The notes under the pieces: generated by a model
What the model saw: the letters and a program-made list of their open reading frames with translations, nothing else
Told to the model about the DNA's origin: nothing
Database searches by the model: none
Translations under genes and position numbers: made by a program
Source: Ignavibacteria bacterium
GTDB taxonomy: Bacteria > Bacteroidota > Ignavibacteria > Ignavibacteriales > Ignavibacteriaceae
NCBI GenBank assembly: GCA_030684555.1
Contig: JAUXVN010000001.1
Coordinates: forward strand, 1-64,000
Direction of reading: 5' to 3'
Length of the DNA: 64,000 bases
In this document: positions 35,901 through 45,419 of the stretch, in pieces
Layout: every line of letters begins with the position of its first letter
Position numbering within the stretch: position 1 is the stretch's first letter

Positions 35901-35940
35901 TTATTACAAATGATAGTAATATCGTAAACAAATTTTTCAA
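32914..35940 (-). CDS. secreted alpha-amylase-family (GH13) enzyme with Ig-like repeats and T9SS domain
   Basis: A 1008-aa multidomain enzyme. Signal peptide 1-19; GH13 barrel about 30-490 with all four regions intact: DAVMNH (128-133), GFRIDAVKG (nucleophile D232), VAEYYGD (E258) and VENHD (327-331). Two cadherin/He_PIG-like repeats follow (about 505-690, e.g. GTPSFSDTG and GTPSLSDTG). A beta-sandwich substrate-binding-like region covers about 700-910. The T9SS type A tail (about 925-1008) has [20 protein letters not shown]. It probably degrades starch-like glucans outside the cell. It stands alone, divergent from recQ. Confidence 0.92.
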   Translation of the reverse strand: [1008 protein letters not shown]

Positions 35941-36227
35941 CTTTTAGACCTATATACTTTTTGTAGACTTAACTTATTTCACTTCGATTGATGAAATATT
36001 TTCCGGATTTCTTGATTCATTAAAAATTTCTATTCCGTTGTGGATTAGCACTACTTTTTTTATACAAATGAGTTTTCGTAGTACTTAAAGAAATTTGATA
36101 GAAAGATAATAGTTTCATCTAATGAAAGAAAATCTTTTATTTTTTTTACTTGAATTTGGTAAATTGAAATTGATAGTATAAATCTTTTTTACTCATTCAT
36201 AGAAAGCTATTTCAGATAAAAATATAG

Positions 36228-38837
36228 ATGACCTCCTTAGAAACTCTTAAAAAATATTTTGGTTATACTTCATTCAGACCCGGACAATCGGAAATTATTG
36301 ATACTATAATTTCAGGTCAAAATGTGCTTGCTGTTTTACCAACGGGAGCGGGTAAATCACTTTGTTATCAAATTCCGGGATTAAATCAACAAGGGTTCTC
36401 CATTGTAATTTCTCCGTTAATAGCTTTAATGAAGGATCAAGTTGATGCATTAAACCGCATTGAAGAAATTGCTGCTTTTATAAATAGCTCAATAGAATTT
36501 TATGAAATTGAAAAGATTATTAGAGATGTAGAATTTGGAAAAATCAAACTTCTTTATGTGGCACCAGAAAGATTAGAGAATATAAAATTTGCCGATCGAA
36601 TTGCCAAATTAAAACCAAACTACCTTTTTGTTGATGAAGCACATTGCATTTCCGAATGGGGACATAACTTCAGACCAAGTTATAGAAAAATTTCAGAATT
36701 TTCTGAATATGTCGGGATAAAATACATTGCTGCTTTTACTGCCACAGCTACACAGGAAGTTGTAAAGGATATCCTTTTACAATTAAAAATGAGTGACCCT
36801 AAAATTTTTGTGCGTGGTTTTGAAAGGGATAATCTTTCTTTAAATGTTGAATCGGTAAAACATAAGAATGAGAAGTTACTTGAACTTTTATCAAGACATA
36901 AAACTCCGGCAATAATTTATACTGCATCAAGAAGAAAAGCGGAAGAAGCAGCAGAATATCTTCTTCTTAATAAAATTTCATGCGCTTATTATCATGCGGG
37001 AATGTCGAGCCTAGAGAGGAAATTGGTTCAAGAAAATTTTATTGCTGACAAAATTCCCATTATTGTAGCAACTAACGCATTCGGAATGGGTATTGATAAA
37101 AAGGATATTCGCTTAGTTATTCATTATAATATTCCGGGTTCAATTGAGAATTATTATCAAGAAGTTGGGCGTGCGGGAAGAGATGGAAAAGAATCATCTA
37201 CTTATCTGCTCTTTGATAATTCGGATATTTCAATTCACCAGTTTTTTATAACTAATTCTTATCCCGATAAAGAACTTCTACCCAAAGTTTATGATGCAAT
37301 TTGCAATTATGGACAAGTTGCAGTTGGGATGAATTCAAATAAAGAAATTGCGATTAATCACGAATATATTGCAGCATTTTGTGGCAGACAACTTACAAAA
37401 AGCTTGCTGAATGCTTCTCTGAAATACCTTGAGCAATCCGGCTATCTAAAAATTCTAAATGAACTTGATAGAAAGTTTTATGTTGAATTTACTGTTCAAC
37501 CAGATAATCTAAAAAAATACATTAAGAATTTACCGGATGGAATCAAACGAGAATTACTAATCTACCTGTTACGTGTTTATGGTAGTCAAATGTTCCAAAG
37601 TAAACGTCTTATAAATTTGTCTGATATTGCTTCAAGTCTTTCAGCCAGTGAGGAAGAACTCGATGAGTTATTCTCGCAATTTAATAACAGCGGATTAATA
37701 AATTATGAAAAACCTCTTCAGCAGGATGCTGTGATATTAACGCAACCCCGAATCGATACAACCCGTATTTCATTTGACTACAAACGGATTAGCGATGGTT
37801 ATCTCAACGCACAAAAGAAATTAGATGAGATGGTTCAACTTGCCATTACTGAAGAATGTAGATTCAAATACATCCTGAATTATTTTGGTGAAGAAACAAA
37901 TAGTTATAAATGCGGGAAATGTGATAATTGCTTGTCAATTCATCGGATGAGTGATTCAACCGTTGAATATATTCAAGAATTAGTACTCAGAACTTTATTC
38001 GAAGTTGAAGATGGATTACCAGAAAATAATTTACTTTCAATTTTAATGGGTTCGAGTAAATCAGTCAACTTTAAAAATTTTAAAACTTTCGGCAGTTGTG
38101 CGAATTATACAAAATTCGAAATCCTGAGAATTGTCGACCATACAATCTCCCAAAAACTAATAAAACGCGAATTCGAAAGGAAGAAGAAATTCTTTTTAAC
38201 GAATAACGGCAAAAATATTCTTGCTGAACGTGGTTACATTAAGGAGGATAAAACTGAGTCAAATAATTATGAAGAGGATTTAAACTTATTATATCTTTTA
38301 AAGGAAGAACGAACAAAAATTGCCGCAAAATTTAGTCAACCGAAATACCTTATCTGTTCGGATGAAGTTTTAAAAGAAATAATTTCCAAAAAACCGACAA
38401 CTCGAAACGGATTACTAAGCATTAAAGGATTTAACGAAAGGACATTTACAAAAATTGGTGAACAGTTTTTAGAAATCATTAGCAATTTTAATCCTAAAGA
38501 ATTATTTGATGAAGTGGAACCGGTGAAAACCGAAAAAAATATTCCACAAACTATCATTGAGACTTTAACCTTGATAAATAAAGGGTATTCGTTAAAGGAA
38601 ATTTGTGAATTACGAAGCTTAACGGAAGCTGTCATTTCAATGCAAGTTGAAACGATATTGGAAATGAATAAAGATTTAAATATTTCAAAACTTGTTAGTG
38701 ATGATGATATAATCTTAATTAAAAATGAAATGTCGAAAGGATTTTTCGATATAAAAGAGTTGAAGGAAAAGTTACCGAAAACTATTAGTTACGGAATGCT
38801 GCGAATAGCTTTAGCGAGACTCAAGGGGTTGAACTAA
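36228..38837 (+). CDS. recQ: ATP-dependent DNA helicase RecQ, long form
   Basis: An 869-aa 3'-5' DNA helicase. Helicase core: Walker A AVLPTGAGKSLCYQIP, LFVDEAHCISEWGHNFRPSY (DEAH) and IVATNAFGMGIDKKDIRLVI. Then RQC zinc ligands YKCGKCDNC (about 560-568) and winged helix, HRDC (about 680-755, with LLSIKGFNERTFTKIGEQFL) and an extra HTH_40-like tail (about 765-869). E. coli RecQ is about 610 aa; the extra tail is common in Bacteroidota. The start is ATG at 36228 without a strong SD. The 3' end overlaps the convergent lipoprotein gene by 17 bp. Confidence 0.95.
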   Translation: MTSLETLKKYFGYTSFRPGQSEIIDTIISGQNVLAVLPTGAGKSLCYQIPGLNQQGFSIVISPLIALMKDQVDALNRIEEIAAFINSSIEFYEIEKIIRDVEFGKIKLLYVAPERLENIKFADRIAKLKPNYLFVDEAHCISEWGHNFRPSYRKISEFSEYVGIKYIAAFTATATQEVVKDILLQLKMSDPKIFVRGFERDNLSLNVESVKHKNEKLLELLSRHKTPAIIYTASRRKAEEAAEYLLLNKISCAYYHAGMSSLERKLVQENFIADKIPIIVATNAFGMGIDKKDIRLVIHYNIPGSIENYYQEVGRAGRDGKESSTYLLFDNSDISIHQFFITNSYPDKELLPKVYDAICNYGQVAVGMNSNKEIAINHEYIAAFCGRQLTKSLLNASLKYLEQSGYLKILNELDRKFYVEFTVQPDNLKKYIKNLPDGIKRELLIYLLRVYGSQMFQSKRLINLSDIASSLSASEEELDELFSQFNNSGLINYEKPLQQDAVILTQPRIDTTRISFDYKRISDGYLNAQKKLDEMVQLAITEECRFKYILNYFGEETNSYKCGKCDNCLSIHRMSDSTVEYIQELVLRTLFEVEDGLPENNLLSILMGSSKSVNFKNFKTFGSCANYTKFEILRIVDHTISQKLIKREFERKKKFFLTNNGKNILAERGYIKEDKTESNNYEEDLNLLYLLKEERTKIAAKFSQPKYLICSDEVLKEIISKKPTTRNGLLSIKGFNERTFTKIGEQFLEIISNFNPKELFDEVEPVKTEKNIPQTIIETLTLINKGYSLKEICELRSLTEAVISMQVETILEMNKDLNISKLVSDDDIILIKNEMSKGFFDIKELKEKLPKTISYGMLRIALARLKGLN

Positions 38838-39138
38838 TTAATTTTCTTTCTGATTCGAGTTTATCCATTACTTTGGTAAAAAAAGTGTCCCACCTTTTGG
38901 GATCATCATGAAAATATTTTAATGTATTATTAAACATCTTTTCATTGGTGCCATATTTTTCGTGTAATTTCAAGCGAATACTTTTGAGACTTTCTGTATC
39001 AAATCCAATTGTATCTGCAGCTAATGACATATCTGCATAAAAACTAATAAATTTTTCTTCATCAATTTTTGAATCGTTATCACAAGAGACAAAAAATATT
39101 TGCATTAAAACAATTAATAAGATTAACCTCAATTTCAT
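38821..39138 (-). CDS. small DUF4296-like lipoprotein
   Basis: A 105-aa lipoprotein with signal peptide and lipobox FFVSC (Cys about 19). The helical remainder has FISFYADMSLAADTIGF and FNNTLKYFHDDPKRWDTFFT, resembling the DUF4296 family of Bacteroidota, whose function is unknown. It lies 5 bp after the rhomboid gene, so the two are probably co-transcribed. Its stop lies within the end of recQ on the other strand. Confidence 0.75.
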   Translation of the reverse strand: MKLRLILLIVLMQIFFVSCDNDSKIDEEKFISFYADMSLAADTIGFDTESLKSIRLKLHEKYGTNEKMFNNTLKYFHDDPKRWDTFFTKVMDKLESERKLISSTP

Positions 39139-39143
39139 AACTG

Positions 39144-40055
39144 TTATTTCATTCTTTTGCTTGCTTCAAACAGAACCTTTTTTTCCTTTTCAGAAAGACC
39201 AACATATCCATATTTACTTATCTTATCAAGGATTTTATCAATTTCCTCCTGAGTTATATCTCTATCGTCAATTACATCATAAAAACTTGCATCTTGGACT
39301 TTATCATTCGTTTTTTTGTAAGTCGGATTAGAATTGGTCGAGTTATAATATGGTTGCTCAAAGGGATTTGGTCTCTTCTTCTTGAACATAGTTTTAAATG
39401 TTACATTTGTATTTTTATCAAACATAATAAACAAAAAGCCGACAAGTGCCCCGCCCAAATGTGCTAAGTGAGCAACTCCACTTGAAGCACTATCTACAAG
39501 CATAAATTCCATTACAATTAAAAAAGTAATTAGATATTTTGCTTTTACAGGAATTAAGAAGTAGATGTAAACTAATCTTTCCGGAAACATCATAGCGAAA
39601 GCAATCATAATTCCATAAACTGAACCTGAAGCTCCGATTGTAGGAGCACCCATTCCGGTGAGAATTGGTGATAAAAACATGTGCAATAGTCCTGCACCGA
39701 TTCCACTAATCAAGTAAAATGTCAAAAACTTTTTCGATCCCCAACTATTTTCAATTTCAACCCCAAACATCCAGAGGGCAAACATATTAAATAAAATATG
39801 TGAGAATCCTCCATGTAAAAACTGATAAGTTACAAGCTGCCAAATTTGGAAATTCCCACTTTCGATGGGCATTAATGCAAAATAATGAATAATCACTCTT
39901 TCAGCAGGAACACCGCGAAAAATGATGTTTTGCATTAACATCATCAGAAAAAAAACAGCCCCATTGATAATTAATAAATTTTTAATTACAGGAGGGAAAA
40001 AACTAAAACCACCAAATCCGCTTGGCTTATAGGAACCTTGATCGTATTGACTCAT
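39144..40055 (-). CDS. rhomboid-family intramembrane serine protease
   Basis: A 303-aa membrane protein with six TM helices (about 25-225). The catalytic serine lies in TIGASGSVYGIMIAF (GxSG), and the His partner in GVAHLAHLGGALVGFLF. FHGGFSHILFNMFALWMFG is the conserved rhomboid loop and helix. The soluble C-terminus (about 230-303) ends in a short helical domain (TQEEIDKILDKISKYGYVGL) commonly attached to Bacteroidota rhomboids. The promoter at 40069-40100 predicts a very short leader. Confidence 0.92.
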   Translation of the reverse strand: MSQYDQGSYKPSGFGGFSFFPPVIKNLLIINGAVFFLMMLMQNIIFRGVPAERVIIHYFALMPIESGNFQIWQLVTYQFLHGGFSHILFNMFALWMFGVEIENSWGSKKFLTFYLISGIGAGLLHMFLSPILTGMGAPTIGASGSVYGIMIAFAMMFPERLVYIYFLIPVKAKYLITFLIVMEFMLVDSASSGVAHLAHLGGALVGFLFIMFDKNTNVTFKTMFKKKRPNPFEQPYYNSTNSNPTYKKTNDKVQDASFYDVIDDRDITQEEIDKILDKISKYGYVGLSEKEKKVLFEASKRMK

Positions 40056-40068
40056 TCATTTATCCTTG

Positions 40069-40100
40069 CAAATCTATTTACTCTAAAACTAAACAACAAA
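40069..40100 (-). promoter_or_regulatory. Bacteroidota-type promoter of the rhomboid gene
   Basis: On the minus strand TTTG (40097-40100), a 20-nt spacer and TAGATTTG (40069-40076) match the -33/-7 consensus. The predicted start of transcription, about 40062, leaves only some 7-9 nt before the ATG, which would make the mRNA nearly leaderless. Confidence 0.5.
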
Positions 40101-40115
40101 ATATAGAAAAAAAAG

Positions 40116-40262
40116 AGGCTGTCTCAAAAGTCGAAAATAGTCATGCTGTTCACCAATGGCGAATTGATTCAGCATCTCTTTTTACCAAATTGAAAGATTA
40201 GATTCCGGGTCTTCCGAAGGAATTCCTTTGGTAAAGCCCGGAATGACATTTTGAGACAGCCC
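40116..40262. repeat. MITE-like element with GGCTGTCTCAAAA terminal inverted repeats, copy 2
   Basis: A 147-bp non-coding unit. AGGCTGTCTCAAAA at the left and TTTTGAGACAGCCC at the right are inverted repeats, nearly identical to those of the element at 5042-5151. The interior holds two further hairpins. One is ATGCTG...CAGCAT (about 40142-40176), corresponding in position to ATTCTGAA...TTCAGAAT of copy 1. The other is a long ATTCCGGG...CCCGGAAT stem (about 40202-40245) absent from copy 1. It lies between pgk and the rhomboid gene, just after the pgk stop. Confidence 0.65.
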
Positions 40263-40284
40263 ATTTAATAATTAAATATAACGA

Positions 40285-41478
40285 TTAATCATTTAAGGCA
40301 GCAACCCCGGGTAATATTTTACCTTCCAAAAACTCTAATGAAGCTCCTCCGCCTGTTGAGACATGAGAGACTTTATCTTCAAGTCCGGCTTTACTTATTG
40401 CAGCTGCAGAATCACCACCACCAATAACAGTAATTGCACCATTAGACGTAGCTTCCACTAAAGCAGTTGCAATTGCATTTGTTCCCTTTGCAAAATTATC
40501 AAATTCGAACACGCCCATTGGTCCGTTCCAAACAATCGTTTTTGCACTTTTTATTGCATCACAGAATAATTCGATTGAGTCTGGTCCAATATCTAAACCC
40601 ATTTTATCCGATGGCATTTCATCGATTTTTTTAATTTCGCTTGGAGAATCATTATTAAATTCAGTTGCGACTACAACATCAAGAGGAAGTAAAAACTTCA
40701 ACTTTTTTGTTTTTACTTTTTCGAGAAGTTCTTTTGCGAGATCAACTTTTTCAATTTCTAAAAGGGATGTCCCGATTTCAAATCCCATGGCTTTATAAAA
40801 AGTGTAAGCCATACCGCCGCCAATAATAAGTGTATCAACTTTATCGAGAAGATTATTGATTACATCAATTTTACCGGAAATTTTCGCCCCGCCAAGAATA
40901 GCGCAATATGGTTTTGCAGGTTCTGAGAGTGCTTTACCAAGGTAATTCAGTTCCTTTTCCATAAGATAGCCGCCAACTGAAGTTGAGATAAATTTCGTTA
41001 TACCTTCAGTTGAAGCATGTGCACGATGTGCGCTTCCAAAAGCATCATTGACATAAATATCACCAAGTTCTGATAATTTTTGAGCGAATTCAGGATCATT
41101 CTTTTCTTCTTCGTCGTGATACCTAAGGTTTTCTAAAAGAAGAACTTCACCTGGATTTAGTGAATCAACCATTGCTCTTACTTCTTCACCAATACAATCA
41201 GGTGCAATCTTAACTTCTTTATTCAGAAGTTCTGAAAGTTTTTCTGCACAAGGTTTAAGTGAATATTTTGGATTAACCTTTCCTTTTGGTCGTCCTAAAT
41301 GACTCATTAAAATTGCTTTACCTCCATCTGCAATAATTTTTTTTATTGTCGGAAGAGATTCTACAATTCTTTTATCATCGGTAATTTTTAAGTTCTCATC
41401 AAGCGGAACATTGAAATCGACTCGAACAAGAACTCTTTTATCTTTTAGATCAACGGAATCAATTGTTTTTTTATTCAT
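40285..41478 (-). CDS. pgk: phosphoglycerate kinase
   Basis: A 397-aa glycolytic enzyme converting 1,3-bisphosphoglycerate and ADP to 3-phosphoglycerate and ATP. The N-terminal substrate motifs [18 protein letters not shown] and [12 protein letters not shown] are intact, as are [31 protein letters not shown] and the C-terminal nucleotide site [12 protein letters not shown] with [16 protein letters not shown]. The length is standard. It lies downstream of gapA but is separated by an intrinsic terminator, so it is only partly co-transcribed. Confidence 0.97.
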   Translation of the reverse strand: MNKKTIDSVDLKDKRVLVRVDFNVPLDENLKITDDKRIVESLPTIKKIIADGGKAILMSHLGRPKGKVNPKYSLKPCAEKLSELLNKEVKIAPDCIGEEVRAMVDSLNPGEVLLLENLRYHDEEEKNDPEFAQKLSELGDIYVNDAFGSAHRAHASTEGITKFISTSVGGYLMEKELNYLGKALSEPAKPYCAILGGAKISGKIDVINNLLDKVDTLIIGGGMAYTFYKAMGFEIGTSLLEIEKVDLAKELLEKVKTKKLKFLLPLDVVVATEFNNDSPSEIKKIDEMPSDKMGLDIGPDSIELFCDAIKSAKTIVWNGPMGVFEFDNFAKGTNAIATALVEATSNGAITVIGGGDSAAAISKAGLEDKVSHVSTGGGASLEFLEGKILPGVAALND

Positions 41479-41547
41479 AATTTCACCATGAAAGTTTATT
41501 ACATTTTCAAAAATTAATTTTGATTAATACTACTTCTGCAAACAAAA

Positions 41548-41575
41548 ATAAACCCCGCTTAAATGCGGGTTTCAA
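41548..41575 (-). terminator. intrinsic terminator after gapA
   Basis: Read on the minus strand, AAACCCGC-ATTTAA-GCGGGGTTT forms a GC-rich hairpin followed by ATTTTTG. It begins about 20 nt after the gapA stop and precedes pgk, so it should end or weaken the gapA transcript. Confidence 0.75.
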
Positions 41576-41593
41576 AAGAATAAGCTATAAGAA

Positions 41594-42728
<1,135 letters not shown>

Positions 42729-43012
42729 TAATCATAATTAAATATTCATGCAATTATTCTTCTACTCTTAACATCTATATAGAAAATTGTGGGACTAAAA
42801 TTATTTTGAACTGCTTCAACCGAAATATACTGTGCTCCGTTATCGGAAATATTTCCTTGTTTAGCAGAGAGATACCTCTCCCTATCCTTCTGTTTATCTG
42901 AATCTGAATTATTTGAACTGTAACAATTCTGACGTAATATAATCTTTATGCATCTCATTTTAGAAATAGTTAAGTTTCCAATCATAATTTTATTTTTTCA
43001 GCGGGAGTTAGT
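42729..43012. other. intergenic region between divergent gapA and M28 peptidase genes
   Basis: This stretch must hold the control signals for the secreted peptidase gene, but no clear -33/-7 pair was found on the plus strand. A 79-codon minus-strand frame (42746-42985) crosses it. It lacks a Shine-Dalgarno sequence before either Met and gives no recognisable domain, so it is not called as a gene, though its C-terminal half does look protein-like. Confidence 0.4.
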
Positions 43013-45367
43013 ATGAATTTAGTTTTACGTTCATTTATTGTTACATTTCTATTCACTTTTAGCACATTTGCCCAATCAAGTTCCATTATTCAAAACATTC
43101 TCAACGAGACAAAAATTGATTCTCTGATGAAATACGTAAGAGAATTATCAGGTGCTATTCCAGTTATAGTAAATGGTCAACAAATTACGATTGCTTCACG
43201 AAATAAGAACTATATTGGAAACGATCAAGCAGCTAATTATTTGATGCAAAAACTTAACTCGTACGGATTAACCGTAACAAACCAGACTTTTAGTTCTACC
43301 GGACGAAATATTTATGCAGTTCAACCCGGAACAGAATTTCCTAATAAAAAATTTATAATCTGCGGACATTACGATTCAATGCCAAGCGGTGCACTTGCTC
43401 CCGGGGCAGATGATAATGCAAGCGGTACAGCCGCTGTTATTGAGGCTGCTAGAGTTTTTTCAAATTATTCTTTCCCATACACAATTGTTTATGCTTTGTG
43501 GGATGAAGAAGAACAAGGATTAATTGGAAGTGCTTACTATGCAACACAAGCATCAAATGCCGGTGACTCAATTCTTGGTGTTATTAATCTGGATATGGTT
43601 GCCTGGGATAGCAATAATGATGGTGTTGCCAATATTCACTCACGTCCAACAGCCGGTAATTCTACTCAATTAAAAGATAAAATGGTTGAGCTAAACTCAC
43701 AGTATGAAATTAATCTTACTCTTGTAATTAAAAGTCCCGGAAGTACTTATAGTGATCATGCATCTTTTTGGACACGTAACTATGGAGCAATTCTTCTTAT
43801 TGAAGATGAAAATGATTTTCACGCATACTACCACACGGTAAATGATTTGATAACTCATTTTAATATTTCATATTTTGAAAAATCAGTAAAACTTTCGTTA
43901 GCTACTCTTGCTGCATTTGCCTTAAATCTTGACATGACTATTTCTCATACTCCGGTTGCATCATCCGATAATACTAACAATATTTTAATTAGTGCTCTCA
44001 TACAAACAGGGTTAAAAATCGGAACTGGGAATCTGGCTCCTCGTTTATATTATCGCATAAATACCGGAACAGGATTTTCCTCTTTTCAATCAGTAACAGG
44101 TACTCCTGCTAAAGGGAGTGAAACATGGAATTTTGTTTTACCCGGACAGCAATTAGGTACAATTGTTCAATACTATTTAGCAGCACAAGATTCAGCCTCT
44201 TCAATAGTAACAACGCTACCAAAAGGTGGGAGTGGATATAATCCTCCGGGATCAGTACCACCGACATCCTTCTTCCAATATTACGTTGCTAATAATAGCT
44301 TAGCATTTAATGATGACTGTTCTTCTATTTCTAATTGGACGGTTAGCGGAACATGGGGTATTACTACTTCGAAATATGTATCAGCCCCATCATCATTAAC
44401 TGATTCTCCGGTGGGTAATTATGCAAACAATGCTACTTTAACTATGACAACAACTACCCCAATAAGTCTAACGAATATGCTTGGAGCTTCATTAGAATTT
44501 GCGACTCAATGGAATATTGAAGCAGATTGGGATTACGGTCAAGTTTTAATTTCAACAAATAGCGGAAGCACCTGGACTCCACTTGCAGGACAATATACAA
44601 ACTTGGGGACGGGTTCATTCCAACCGGCTAATCAACCTCTTTATGATGGAGTTCAATCAAATTGGGTTAATGAAAATATTGATTTAACGCCATATATCGG
44701 GAGTACAATTCTTCTAAGATTTCTTCTAAGATCGGATGACTCTGAAGTGAGAGATGGCTGGTACGTCGATGATATAAAAATATCAACTTATAATTTAGTA
44801 CCTGTTGAATTGACTGCTTTTAACGGACAAAAAAGTGATGAAGGAATTGTTATAACCTGGGCTACCGCTTCAGAGTTGAATAATAAAGGGTTCTCAGTTG
44901 AAAAGATGGATGGAAATGGTAATAATATTTCCTGGAGTGAATTAAGTTTTATTTCGGGACAAGGGACAAAGAATGAAATGACTCCTTATTCATTTACTGA
45001 TGTAAATCCTTTCAATGGTCAAAATAGTTATAGATTACGTCAAGTTGATTTTGATGGAACATCTAAAATCTATGGACCAATCACTGTTAACTTTGAGAAC
45101 AATTTCACTTATTCATTAGAACAAAATTATCCAAATCCATTTAACCCTTTCACTACAATTAATTGGCAAATTGCAAAAGATGGATTTGTCACATTAAAAG
45201 TCTACGATCTTCTTGGAAGAGAAGTGGCACAGCTTCTTAATGAAGAAAAGAAAGCCGGAAATTATAAAGTTAAATTTGATGGAAGCAGCTTACCAAGTGG
45301 TGTATACTTATATGAATTAAGTTCTGGTGGGTTTAAATCAACAAAGAAATTTGTTTTGATGAAGTAA
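43013..45367 (+). CDS. secreted M28-family metallopeptidase with T9SS sorting domain
   Basis: A 784-aa exported peptidase. Signal peptide 1-20 (ending TFAQ). M28 zinc aminopeptidase domain about 45-305 with ligands in [12 protein letters not shown] (His), [12 protein letters not shown] (Asp), [11 protein letters not shown] (Glu pair), [10 protein letters not shown] (Asp) and [10 protein letters not shown] (His). An Ig-like segment (about 310-420) and an immune-inhibitor-A/MAM-like beta domain (about 430-590) follow. The T9SS type A tail (about 700-784) has [19 protein letters not shown]. It probably digests peptides at or beyond the cell surface. SD GCGGGAG lies ahead of the ATG. Confidence 0.93.
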   Translation: [784 protein letters not shown]

Positions 45368-45381
45368 TTCAAAAATATATT

Positions 45382-45407
45382 TAGAGACGGGGCATGCCCC
45401 GTCTCTA
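45382..45407. repeat. 26-bp perfect palindrome between convergent genes
   Basis: The half-site TAGAGACGGGGCA is followed immediately by its exact reverse complement, with no loop. It lies between the stops of the M28 peptidase and glnA genes. Very similar GC-rich GTAGAGAC-type palindromes with a GCATGC core are dispersed in many bacterial genomes (well known from cyanobacteria and others), so this is probably one member of a repeat family. It may also terminate transcription from both sides. Confidence 0.75.
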
Positions 45408-45419
45408 CTTAATTAGTGT

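Noticed and set aside
42746-42985. 79-codon minus-strand open frame ahead of gapA
   Set aside because: No ribosome binding site before either Met, no domain, and it would occupy the presumed promoter region of the M28 peptidase gene. Kept only as a remark in the intergenic entry.
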